Assembly: GCA_963930775.1 (NCBI GenBank)
Contig: OZ005700.1
Span: 3,055,476-3,119,475 of the forward strand
Source: Cliona cf. orientalis
Taxonomy: Eukaryota; Porifera; Demospongiae; Clionaida; Clionaidae
Reading direction: 5' to 3'
Length of the DNA: 64,000 nt
This document shows, in pieces, positions 23,079-35,100 of this stretch. Position numbers and translations under genes: made by a program. The notes beneath the pieces were generated by a model, which saw only the letters and a program-made list of their open reading frames with translations, was not told the DNA's origin and did not search any database. Position 1 is the stretch's first letter. Each line of letters starts with the position of its first letter.

Positions 23079-23335
23079 CGACTGAACAGAAATCCATCAC
23101 GTGCACAATGCATGTACTATACATGTATTTGCGGTAGTAACGTGTACTAGCAGAAGTAACGTACTGCGCATGCTCGGATCTTCAGCTCAAAGGAATCGCG
23201 CATGCTCAATATCTGTAGAAGCAAAAGTCAAAATTTACTCTCTTTTCCAGCGAGTGCATTTATTAATAGATTAATTTTCGCACTTTTTCTGGTGAGATAT
23301 ACAATCATCAGAACATTACGAGGCTACAGCCTTGT
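23079..23335 (-). promoter_or_regulatory. Upstream region of the receptor-like gene with two GCGCATGCTC sites
   Basis: Within 170 bp upstream of the start codon are ACTGCGCATGCTC (23163-23175) and CGCGCATGCTC (23197-23207). Both resemble NRF-1 half-sites. The first is the exact reverse complement of a motif present in every unit of the tandem array at 54.6-58.6 kb. Confidence 0.4.
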
Positions 23336-23899
23336 CAGGGCCGTAGCTAGAAATTTTTCATAGGGGGGGGGGCAGGATATTAGGCCAGCTTGCCAATCTG
23401 GGGTGGGTGCATGCAGGATATGTACCTCCTCCCGCCAAAGGTGGAGGCTCTATAGGCATTTATAGCTTTGCATCAACTGATTTCATCTTGTAGCTATTTA
23501 AGTTAATTTCTGAATCAGACCTGGCCACATTTTGCACCATGCTGTTTGCCAGTGGATAAACACTAGTGAATGCTCAGGAATGGATCCTTCATCGGTCCAG
23601 TGTAGCTAGTGCTGATAATCATAAATTACACTGAATTACTCACCTACATTTAGTAGAATTTCTGTAGAGTGGTCATGCAGTGGGCTCTGCTAGTTTGTGC
23701 CATGATGATGGAGGATATAATATAGCTAGCAGGCTAGATAGCTATAGTTACGTGTGGCTGTGTTTCAAATAATACACACTACAATACGTAATTTATTTTT
23801 TGTGAGTTATGAATACTATTAACTTGCTCGCACCTGTAATAATTCTCATGGCCTGGGGTGGCAACTGCCCCTCCTGCCCCCCTGCTAGCTACGGGCCTG
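23336..23899. mobile_element. hAT-like non-autonomous element (564 bp)
   Basis: The left end CAGGGCCGTAGCTAG pairs with the right end (CTAGCTACGGGCCTG, 23885-23899) with one mismatch. CTTGT flanks both sides immediately outside the ends, a probable target duplication. The termini resemble the CAGGGGCGTAGCTAG-type ends of animal hAT-superfamily elements. Inside there is no transposase ORF. Confidence 0.6.
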
Positions 23900-24094
23900 C
23901 TTGTATTGTATGCTTGCCATTATTAAATTTAATCACATGATGCACCTCAGAAGAGAATACCTTAAAAACTTGTTAGGGGTGGTACATTTACAAAAATTGT
24001 TAATAAACACCACAGAATGAGCACTGAACACTAAAAAGTTAACATTAAATTTATCTGCAGGTTAGCAAAGGTAAATTTTTTCCCTGTGGAAGCT

Positions 24095-26132
24095 TCAAGA
24101 CTTTTGTGTATTCCACGAGTGCCAGGAGAGCTTCCCCTTGGTGTCGAGCATGGCCTGTGTGTGTCTGTTGTGGTGAGTGATTTCCCAGTAACCCATCCAG
24201 GGGCCTGAGATGGTCGTATCAAACACCTCATCTGGTAGATCCTTGCTGTGCTCATTGAGCTGGGCTCTGTACAGTGCCCCAGCTCCTGAACCTGCATGAA
24301 GATAACAATAATTATATTATAGCACCATCCAAAGATGCATGCTTTGATTACACTGAGGTTTACGCTCAGCATCCTGCCCACTATAGTTTAGACCACATGG
24401 TTAAATTTTGATTCCTGGTCACCACCACTCTTACTGATATGGGCAGGTGGCATAATAATAGAACTTCTCCCAAATCAGAGTGGGTACATGTGCAAATTCT
24501 AAGTGCTCTAGAAAGGCATGACTATAGCTACTTTACTGATAATGATACCTTCCCAGTCGATTTTGTAGTTTGGATCATTGGCCTTTCTCATTGGAACGCT
24601 CTCTTTGAGGCCATGAAAACCATTTGGCTTGTCTGGATGCTGCCAGCGAAGGTCAAGGCTCCATCGGATCTTGTCTGAGAAGTTCTCGAGGCTTCGGTGG
24701 GGGATGGAGTTGTTTAGGAAGAGAACTCCACCAAACGGGACCTCACAGGTCACAATGTCCCTCTCCAGATCCACACCAAGTGTCCTCTCCATCTCATCTT
24801 CAGCCAGATCCACGTACCAGGTGTCCCCAGCACAGCAGGTGTGAGTGGCTGTCCTGCCAAGCTTGTGAGCTCCGGAGACCATCTATGAGGGGAAAGGTCA
24901 AACCAACCATTTGCTGTAGTCAGTACTGCAAGCTTATTGATCACTACACTTAAATGAAGTTAGCAGTGGTATAATTAGGAGCTCACCTGCATGCAACCAT
25001 TCTTCATGTTGGTATCAATAAGTGGTACCCATGCCGTTGGTTGGAGTACATTTAGGGATGAGCGGTCGAGATATGCATTGTCCTGGTGCCAGGGAACAGT
25101 GGTCTGTTCATTCTGTGGTGTCTTAGTGCGAAGATTCCACACAGGGTTACCTGATAAAGTTAAATACCACAGATTATTTAGTTTTGCTAGTTGTATATTT
25201 AGGCACTACCTACCAGCAATATCGGGACCAATGAGCTGCTCCACCACATTCAGTAGTCTCTCATGGGACCAGAGCTGACGGAATGCGAACGGAAAGTAGC
25301 CCATTTTGTGCAGCAGGACAGCGGCACCTTTGAACTGTTTCTCAATGAGAATGAGCCTCTCATAGACCCCTGCACTCTCACACTTGTCCTTGATCCTTCC
25401 TCCATTGTAGAGCCGGTTGACCAGGACATCAACACACTCCTCTACTGCCTGTATGCATTTAATAGGGATACGTATGATATGCTCATATTAAACCACACAT
25501 CCGTTATTGCTTTAGTCTCCATCAACACGGATATCCATCAACAAGCTCAGAATTTCTGACTCTTATGATTGACTAGCGAGTCTATAACTCTATGGAAGTT
25601 GGCTTCTAACACACATAATATGACAGACCTACACCGTACATGTACTAGTTTAATATGTGACTTGCTACCTTAGCCTGTTTCTTTTCCCTAGCTAGTCAGG
25701 GAAGTCTGACAATGATATTAAACATTTATAGCACCCAGCTGCTTACTTCAAGAGCTGGTTGGAGCTCTTCTTTGGTGAAGAAAGTATTGACTTGTACAAA
25801 TCCCTTGTCAAAGAACTGTTCCAGCTGCCATTGCTCCAGCTGTCCTGGCTTCTTCTCCACTGGCTGGGGAGGGATCACTGTGTACACCTCAGGGGCGGTT
25901 TCTAGACGTGCATATGCTGCAGCTATTTAAAGAGGTGGGGGGATTAGTTAACCTGAGCTGGTTCCTGAGCTTAATAGCGAAATGGGCGGGGCTCAACAGC
26001 TTATTGATCAATGCGCACACTAAAATGCTGTGTACCTGCAGTAGCCTGGCATCTTGTCCACGAGGCGACTCGAATCAGCTGCGGACCTCTTCGAACCGGC
26101 TGGATGCGAAGCAAGCGACTCACAAACGCCAT
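24095..26132 (-). CDS. Phytanoyl-CoA dioxygenase family protein, copy 3 (mitochondrial-type leader)
   Basis: Six exons: 26036-26132, 25747-25901, 25214-25448, 24987-25150, 24549-24882 and 24095-24285, totalling 391 residues with intact frame. The 32-residue leader has seven Arg and no acidic residue. PWHQDNAY (exon 4), NNSIPHRS and KIRWSLDLR (exon 5) keep the iron and 2-oxoglutarate ligands. Exon 5 is nearly identical in DNA to copies 1 and 2, while its introns and its last exon are diverged. The C-terminal tail is longer than in the other copies (ends TQKS). The gene is the most compact of the four, and its start lies only 261 bp from the 3' end of copy 4. Confidence 0.85.
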
Positions 26133-26392
26133 GATTAGAACGTACAGCTTCTTGAGTGCTCAATGACCTTATCCGCTAATCATGTGACTGCATTGAATAA
26201 TTATTATGTCACCAGTGGTTAAAATTTAGTGGGTGGGGCTGGGACAAGGCCAGACATAATACATACAGCCATGTAACAGTATTGTTCACTACAGAGAAAC
26301 ACACAAACACACAACGATACAAACACAAAGGACATTATAGTGTACTCAGTATAAAATTTTTTTTTTTATTGTTGATGCAGTTCGACAGAGCA

Positions 26393-29300
26393 TTAAGGCT
26401 TGTAAGATTCTTCCTGGCCGTCCATACTGGCCAGCATGGATGCAGTGTGTCTATTGTGGTGGACTATCTCCCAGCGCTTCATCCACGGGCCGTGGAGAGT
26501 CGTGTCAAATTCATCCTCATCAGTGTGCCCAACATCAGCCGCTTGCACCGTCGTACGATCCACGGACATAAAAGCTGTAAGAGGGTGCAAAAATCAATAA
26601 TATTATAATAATATATTCATGACATAAGAATTTTGCAGTCACAGCAGAAGTAAGTAGTATGAAAACTGTTAATATTATCGGTTAATCGAATCTCCAAAGA
26701 AAGAGTAAAAGTTAATAATGCCAGGACTTAAAGCAGAAGACGGAGTAGCTATATACAGCCAGTCCAGATACATGCATAATAATAATATATATATAGCAGG
26801 CTAAGCACCCAGATGATTGTTTTAGCTACATGAATAGAGCACGCCCACTCAAGAGTAGATCCATAATTACTAAAAAAAAAACATTAGAGGAAATGAGCAG
26901 CTCAACTCCATACTCCCATACAAGACCTAAATGTCCATAATATAATATTATTATGGTAATATCAATGAAATCGCCAACACTAGTACTCACATTCCCAGTC
27001 AATTTCCAGGTTGGGGTTTCCAGCCTGTCTCATCAATACTGGCTCCTTGAGGCCAAAGAATCCAGTCGATTTTTTGGGATCCATCCAACGCAGATCCAGG
27101 CTCCATCGAACCTTGTTGGAGAAGTTCTCCAGGCTCCGGTGAGGGATGCAGTTGTTGAAGAGAAGCACTCCTCCAAAGGGTATCTCACAGGTCACCACAG
27201 CTTCCTTGAAGTTCACTCCACATGACTTCTCGATCTCCTCCTCCTCCACCTGGACATACCAGGTGGGACCAGCACAACAGATATGCTTGGCCGTGACTCC
27301 ACGCTTCTGGCCTCCAGAGACCATCTGTACAAATGATACAAACACATTGTATAGTAATGACAAGCCTCAGGTGAATTACTGGTAAGATTAAATACAGTGC
27401 AAAATGGGCACCCTTTCTGCCTATATCAGCCTAGCATCACTGTGTACGTACATGTATGTGCGTGTATGTATGCATGTTTGGGGAGATTGGTATGGGTGGT
27501 TCTAGCTCTCAATCTAGCACATACCGTATCGCGGGTAATTTTCGTGGGGTGCTAATTTTCGTTATTTTCGTGGTTGACTTGGCAGTCACGAAATTTTCCA
27601 CCCACGAAAATAAATGCCTATGGTGATATGGTATTATTCGAGTCCATGATGATGGGCGTGGCCACAAACATCGTGGCAGTGCGGCCAACACTTTCCAGCA
27701 TTAGCAAGCAATAGTAGCCACTGTCATCCAGCTGATAAAGCGTCTTTGATACTAATATTCTTCTATCTCATGCTATTTGTCCAAGTCTCTGTATGTATAT
27801 GTGGTTTAGTAACAAAGAAGATCGCTAGCGCCTGTATCGATTACATCATCGCTTGTGCAGCACTGCCACGCCCCTGTACTGGTTGCTGTCACGAAATTTA
27901 AAATCACGAAAATTAATTTTGAGGGGCTTTTCGGACTTTCCACGAAAATTAGACCCCACGAAAATTACCCGCCATACGGTATATGTGTACATCAGAGCTT
28001 TGGCGATCAGACAGTAAAATTAATGCTAGTTTTGTTGTGTGTACCTGTAGACATCCATTCTCCATGTTAGCATCAATGAGTGGGATCCATGCGGTAGGAA
28101 CGAGAGTGTTGATGGCATCTGTGTCAAAGTAGGCATTGTCCTGGTGCCAGGGAACAGTCGTCTGCTCATTCCGTGGAGTCTTGGTCCTCAGATTCCATAC
28201 TGGGTGGCCTGAGATGTGGTACATGCATATTATAGATGACTATGCAGTGTCCTAAGGCAGGTTTATATATTATAGCTTATACTAATTCTTCTTAATTCTG
28301 TTGCAACAATAATGATATTATTAACTTTGTGGTCCTAGCTTATCCCTGACTGTGCATAGGTTATGATAAAGATTTGACACAAAGGACTGATTGGCTACAC
28401 GTGCATCCCATCCCCTAGTCAGTCAGACCGAGGTGGGCAAGAGGAATGAATGTCATTGTGCAAACACCTACACCTGCCATCTGGCTACAAGATTGGGTAG
28501 GAACTGTTGCCATGTGAATGAATGAATCGGATTGACCATATACATGGACATACACCCACTCAAAGTACAATTACATTCATTGGCCACCAATCATACAGCA
28601 CTATGATAATAATATTATGATCAACCTGGTTTTATGGGCTCAGTTTTGTAGTATACAGATATATACTAATGGAAGGATCTGCGGCACTCTACACCACTAA
28701 GCCCAAACTACCTAAACTGGCATCAGTATCTACACTTCCATCCGTAAAAACTATTCACTATAGCTCTCAGCAGCCCTCCATTGACTGTACATAAGCTGTC
28801 CGTTGTAGGAGGAGCATGGCATTGACAATCTATCCATGCATGTAAAAACAAAATCTGCCAAGGGAGAAATATCTCAGGATGTCCTCAGCACCTCTAGCTA
28901 TAATGGCCAGCCTACCTGCAATATCAGGACCAATGAGCTGCTCCACCACATTCAGTAGTCTCTCGTGGGCCCACACCTTCCTGAATCCATCCGGAAAGTA
29001 GTTCATTTTGTGCAGCAGGACAGCGGCTCCCTTGAACTGCTGCTCTATCAGAGTGAGTCTCTCGTAGAAGCCGGCATTCTCACACTTGTCCTTGATCTTG
29101 CCTCCATTGTAGAGCTTGTTCACAAGAATATCCACCGACTCTTTTACTCCCTGTGAAATCGTCCAAAGGTACACATGTACAAATTTACATTGTAATGAAA
29201 GTATAGTGTCGTATGAGTGAGGAAATGAGATAACAATTGCTATATGATTCTCGGCTCTACAACCTGAACATTTATGGAGAGGGCCAGGTGTCATACCTAG

Positions 29301-30155
29301 GCAGGCATAAGGTGGGGTAAACTAAAATTAATATTGTCACAGAGTTTTTTTATTTTGCATGCAGGCAGGTGGTCATTATTTCAAACTAGTAAAAAGTGCA
29401 AGAAACGCTAGGTTCGCAGATTCGAACTCGTGATTGCCGAGGCCACGCCCTTCAATTGCGGCGCTTGAGGGGGCAGGGCCAAAGTGCCATTAGTCTCGTG
29501 CCCAGACCCCACCCCACCTCGTGCGCGTGGTGGGGTCTGGGAACGAGACTAAAGTATCATATCATATAGTTGCTGTATACAATCTGAATCTAAATTTTTT
29601 GAGAAAATTGAAAATCCATGCAGGCGGTGACGATAAACAGCAAATTCAGTTTGCCTGGCCTAATAGTGGCTAGCGTTGTACTCAGGCCCTTTGAGGGGAG
29701 GAGAATTACTGGAGCAGGAAATGTGAAACTGTTCCACATACAGTCTGACATATCCCAATTGAAAGCATTGGCAAGCCAAAGCTGCACAATTAGCACATCA
29801 ACAGAGGTATTAAACTATGTATTCAAACCATACTCTCTCACCTCAATTGCTGGCTGCAACTCTTCTCTGGAGAAGAAGTTTGGTAGAACTATAAATCCCT
29901 TGTCGAAATACTGTTCCAGCTGCCATTGCTCCAGCTGTCCTGGCTTCTTCTCCACTGGCTGGGGAGGGATCACTGTGTACACCTCAGGGGCAGGACGCTC
30001 CTCACCTAAAGCTGCAGGTCAGGCAAATCAACACATGGGTGCATGGTGGGTGGGGCTAGGCAGCTCAGGGATGTTACATAATATGTACAGTCCATCAAAT
30101 CTTTGGGTAGGAAAATCAGTATACACAATCGAATAAGCCTACCTGTGCTGGTCAT
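26393..30155 (-). CDS. Phytanoyl-CoA dioxygenase family protein, copy 4 (no leader, probably cytosolic)
   Basis: Six exons: 30143-30155, 29842-30005, 28916-29150, 28045-28208, 26991-27324 and 26393-26574, totalling 363 residues. Phases match the other copies, but exon 1 is only 13 bases (Met-Thr-Ser-Thr plus one base), so there is no presequence; a different cellular location is inferred. Catalytic residues are kept (PWHQDNAY; NNCIPHRS; KVRWSLDLR). Overall the protein is clearly more diverged than copies 1-3, yet about 75 bp of exon 2 is almost identical in DNA to them. The divergent SF1 gene starts 528 bp away. Intron 4 contains a 460-bp MITE. Confidence 0.83.
27522..27982. mobile_element. 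MITE with ACCGTAT...GGGTAATTTTCGTGGGG terminal inverted repeats
   Basis: The left terminus (27522-27564) and the reverse complement of the right terminus (27940-27982) match over about 40 bases with few differences. Both carry GGGTAATTTTCGTGGGG and TAATTTTCGT. The ends lie at TA dinucleotides, which would fit a TA-type target duplication. There is no coding capacity. A decayed fragment of the same family lies at 31357-31433. Confidence 0.75.
29491..29550. repeat. Foldback palindrome (GTCTCGTGCCCAGACCCCACC arms)
   Basis: Arms of about 22 bases at 29492-29513 and 29529-29550 are complementary apart from one base, with a short GC-rich centre. It lies in intron 2 of PhyH copy 4. Its end sequence AGTCTCGT resembles the AGCCTCGT ends of the foldback at 11555. 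Confidence 0.6.
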
Positions 30156-30683
30156 GATGAATCTTTATTCTTTATATTTGAAGAGAGCCTGGAGACTGTA
30201 CTAGTACTGTAGCTTGCTATTGTAGTGACCTTTCTGTTTGTACGTAGGTTATCCAATAAAACGTAAAAAAAAGTTTTCGTTGATGACGTGACCTGAAGTC
30301 AACGCGCGTGTTGAACGTTGATCGAGCCTCTATATGTTGAGAAGGCAGTGGTTACACTGGTGATTCAGCTGTTTATCAGGTAAGTGAAAGGAACAAGACT
30401 CATACTTTGTCCATGTTACTTGCCTTTTATCAGTTAAGGTGTCCGTATTGTGATGAAACTTAGTAGAAATGGAATCTTACTCTAATTAATGCTCACCCTA
30501 GCTGTGTTCAGTTTACTCATACTAACTGCCCTGTTTTGGCTATTGGTGTTTGTCTCTATAGTCTCACTAATTCTTTCTTCTCGAGTGACAAGGAAGGTCA
30601 TTAACCGGTTGTTTGGTGGTTTGGTTTGAACTCAGCTGTCTTCACACCAAGAGGGAGAGAGAGAGAGGGAGGTAGGAGACAAG
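30156..30683. promoter_or_regulatory. Divergent promoter region between PhyH copy 4 and SF1
   Basis: These 528 bp contain a CCAAT box (30252-30256) and a TGACGTGA CRE-like site (30284-30291). A good donor, TCAG|GTAAGT at about 30379, could end a non-coding first SF1 exon, with the coding exon starting at an acceptor upstream of 30684. Purine-rich GAGAGAGAG repeats (30651-30668) immediately precede the SF1 start codon. Confidence 0.45.
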
Positions 30684-32078
30684 ATGGCGACTGGAGCTAA
30701 CACCACTCCAATGGGACCCCTCCACCCCGTCCTAGCAGCCCGCCTCGCAACACAGAGCACTAGTCTAGTGTAAGTCTTGGGCATGCTCGGTTAGTGTTGA
30801 ATTGTATATACATTTACACTCATGCATACGCAGATTTATTAATGTGTAGTAAAGCCTATCAGTTACTGTATGGCAGGGGGAAAGTTAGAGGAAGCTCTCA
30901 GAATTAATTTTAACTAGTGCTGTGCCAATGATATTCTGTGTAATTGTCAATTTGATGTAAAATCTCTATCTTATATACATGGTGTGATCGCTCAGTTTGT
31001 TGCCGAGTAGCCTCATACCCAGGCCCGGAAGGAGGATTCATACCCTAGGCCGCGGGAGGAGAGCGAAAAAGCGTACAATTGTTTGCGGCACTCCACATTT
31101 TTTTTGGGGTAGTTGGCGCATGCGTGTGCAATAGTTACCAGGACCTCTTTCCTCCTCCTTCTGGGCCTGGGTATGAGGCAAATCACTGAGTCACTGCTAC
31201 AAGGAAAAGTTGGAGAAATATCACAGACCAGAAAGCCAAGATGCCATCAGCTAGATGACCACAGCAACTATTACTTGCTATAATATCAGAGAAGAGGCGG
31301 CTACACCCCCAATCTTAATAACTTCCATGCGTACACTGATACCTGTGTTACTCTACAGGCATTAATTTTCATGGATGAAAAATTTTGCACTGCAAAATCA
31401 ACCACGAAAATTAGCACCCTACGAAGATTACCTGCCATTAATTATTAGAGTACACTTGATGAGATTTTTCATTGATTGGACCATTCCTCCTCTACCCCTC
31501 AGCTCTACTCCATTTTCCAGTGGTGATGGTTTGGGCAGTGGCGGCAGCAAGGACCCTGAGCTAAAGAAACATCTTGAGGCTGCTAAACGTGCAGCATCTG
31601 CCATATTTGCAGGTACCAGCTTGATAGTGGATGATAATATGTATACTGTGTGTCTGAGACAAACTCTGTGAGTAAATTGAGGGTCAAAACATTTGAGGTA
31701 CTGATTCATTCCCTGCAACATATGATGGTTTTGATGTCTATTGTCCTAATACAAATTGGTGTATGTGTATGTGCACATGTATGGTTAATTTTCTAGGAAC
31801 AGAGCTGTGTGTAGTTTAAGTTCCTAATTGTGTCTCTATCTCTCTCTTTTCTCTCGCGTTTCCCTCCCTGCCCTGCTCCCTCTCCCCTCCCTCTCTGTTC
31901 TCCTCTCTCCCCTTTTCAGGCGGTAGTTCAGAGCCTCCTAAAAAGAAGCGCAAGAGTCGTTGGGGTAATGAGCAGGTGAAGACTGTGATCCCTGGACTCC
32001 CAACCTCCTTGCCAGCCAACATGAAGGAGGATGAACAGAAACTTTACATCAGTAAGAATGTTTGAGATCGTGTGTGTG

Positions 32079-32122
<44 letters not shown>

Positions 32123-35100
32123 TGTGTGTGTGTGTGAGTGTGTGTGTGTGTGTGTGTGTCTGTGTGTGTGTGTGTGTGTATACAGTCATGGCTCACTGGA
32201 CGTGTATGTGTAGCTTTGTGTTTTCTTTGGGACGTATACATAGTAATTATGCTTCTGTAATCTATTATTGAGGGGGTGTGGCCACAATGAATGTTACTAA
32301 CATGCTATTATAATTATTATGCTATTTTATTCATTGTGTTTGGATTTGCAGTGCACCTCAAGATTGAGGAGATAGGTCGGATGCTTAGGACAGGTGATCT
32401 GGGCATCCCAACCAACCCAACTGAGAGGTATGCCAATTCTTACTCACTGGCAGTGTTCTTCCATGTTACTCACGCACTTGAAAGTCACTTTTTCCGTTGA
32501 GGAAATTTTCAATCATACCTATGCAAGTGCCATGTTGTATTGGGCTATAATTATAACTTATGTAGTGTTATGTCTTGTAACTTGTTGAATTGAACTAGCT
32601 GTCTCTCTCCTCTCCCTCCCTCCCTCCCTCTCTCTCTCCTCTCTTCTCTCCTTCTCCCCCAGGTCTCCCTCTCCTGAGCCAATCTACAGTCATGATGGGA
32701 AGCGTCTCAACACTCGAGAGGTCAGAGTGCGGAAGAAGCTTGAAGATGAACGCCATGAGCTGGTCCAGCAGGCGATCAACCTCAACCCTGAGTACAGACC
32801 TCCTGTGGACTACAAGTGAGTGCCGCCTGTACTTATAGATTTTCTGATTAAGTGACCACTGTAGGTGGTTTCAGTGTTCGTGTATGCTCGTTGTATACAC
32901 ATAGGTATGATTGTACAAACTTGAGTACTTGTTTGTTATCGTTAGTGCAGTAGTCTTATTGTACAATGTCATGCTTAGCGACGACTATTTACATATACTG
33001 TATTATAATAATATTATAGTCAAATTGCCATCCAAATCCAGATCGACCAGGCTACCTTCTACTGAAATTAATGCCTTCTCTGAGCCCAGTATTAGATAAA
33101 AATAAGTATCAAGTTTACGTGGCCTAATATCATACATTGCAGGCCTCCCAATAAGAAGTTTGAAGACAAGGTATTCATTCCTCAAGACAACCACCCTGAG
33201 ACAAACTTCGTTGGACTTCTCATTGGACCAAGGTATAAGTTTGTACATCAGTATAGATTGTTTGTCATCTGACTAACATGTGAGAGAGCCATCTTTGATT
33301 TTATATTTTTTTTCATTCTCTACAGGGGCCACACACTCAAGCAGTTGGAGAGAGACGTAAGGAAACTTGACTACTCCACTTTCATGCTCCCTTATATCGT
33401 ATAGCAAGACCTTTGAAGGGTTCAATTTTCATGGATAGGAAATGTTCAAAATTTTTGGGTTCAAGTTCCCCCCCCCCCCCCCCCCCCCCCAAAACCAAAA
33501 ACAGAAACTCTACTCTACTCGCTGATCGTACAGTCTAGAGCATTTTGTTGTCCTTTCACTGCAGAGTCAGACAAAGATCATGATCCGTGGTAAGGGAGCG
33601 ACTAAGGAGGGTAAGCTGGGTAGGGCGGGGCTCCCCCAGCCCGGGGAGGATGAGCCACTCCACGCCCTCATCACTGGGAACACACCAGAGGCGGTCAAGG
33701 CAGCTGTCGATAAGGTATCAGCGCATGCTTATGTTTCTGTATTATAAAATTTGACCCATGAATTAAATTATGTACAACGTGTATACTGCACTTCTAAAAA
33801 TTCGGCCATTCTTATTATTATTTATAATACTATAAATGGGAATAGAATGCGCATGCGGATGGAATGTTGAATATTAACTTCTAAAATTCGGCAAAGCTCA
33901 ATCAAATATTATTTAATACAGTGCTAGACTGTGTACTGCTGCGTAGCTGTATTACATCTTTTTTGTTGTGTTTCAGATCAAGAACATTATCCAGAGTGGC
34001 ATTGATGTGCCGGGTAATGACAACGATTTGAAGAAATTGCAGCTTCAACAGTTGGCTGAACTCAATGGCACATTCAAGCCTCTCGACATTCTCAAGTGAG
34101 TGACCCAAAATTAATTGGAAACGGTGATACTATGGTACTGAGAAATTCTTGCCTATACATGTAGCTAGAATTAATGTGTAATTACGGAAGCAAGCTAGCT
34201 CTCTCTCACTCTGTCTTCCTCTCCCACCCCCCTTCTCCCTCTTGTGCACTCTATATTGTCTGTCTCTCCCCCTCCCTCTCTCTCTCTTCCTCTCCCACCC
34301 CCTTCTTCCCTCTTGTGCACTCTCTGTTGTGTGTCTCTCCCTCCCCTCTCTCTCTTCCTCTCTCTGCTCATTGATTCTCCTTTCCAGGTGTCGTAACTGT
34401 GGCTCTGCTGCTCATCGCAGTTGGGAGTGTCCTGAGCAGCTCAATGTCACCTCCTCTGTCATTTGTTCTCGCTGTGGAGGAGGAGGACATATTGCCTCAG
34501 ACTGCATGGTCGACCTGTAAGTCTAACTTACCTGTGGATAAGATGCTATATTTAAGTTCAGCATCATGGCAGTTAGGGTAGTAGGTTTCATCAACTTTGT
34601 TTTGTTTCTTTCAGGTCAGCTCTCCCTGCTGATCCCATGAACTCTGTCAACAAAGAGAAAATGGATAGTGAGGTATTGCTTCATACACGCTTACTTATTT
34701 GTTTATGTTCATTCCATTTGCTCACCCACCTTCATGTAGATCCCCCCCATTCCCACTAGTACACACACAATATTTGCGTACATGTAGATGTTCATGAAAA
34801 GGCATGCACACTCACAGTAACTTCCTCCCCTCAATGCTCACCTTACTGCCTTTAGCCTCTTTCTGTACTGCCGCCTAGAATTTGCAATATTTATACTTAC
34901 GTACACATATATAGACAGCATCTATCTCATCATTATCTCTCCTCTCACACCTCCTGTCTATCTAGTCTATTCTACACGTGGATGTACATATACAGTATCA
35001 TACATTCTCATATTTCTCTCTCTCCAGTATCTGTCCCTGATGAAGGAGCTTGGTGAGTCTGTTCCTGATGGTGGGGCTAACGGTGCTGGGGGGAAGGGGT

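Noticed and set aside
32031-32271. ORFs encoding Cys-Val or Thr-His repeats
   Set aside because: Translation of the (TG)n microsatellite in an SF1 intron.
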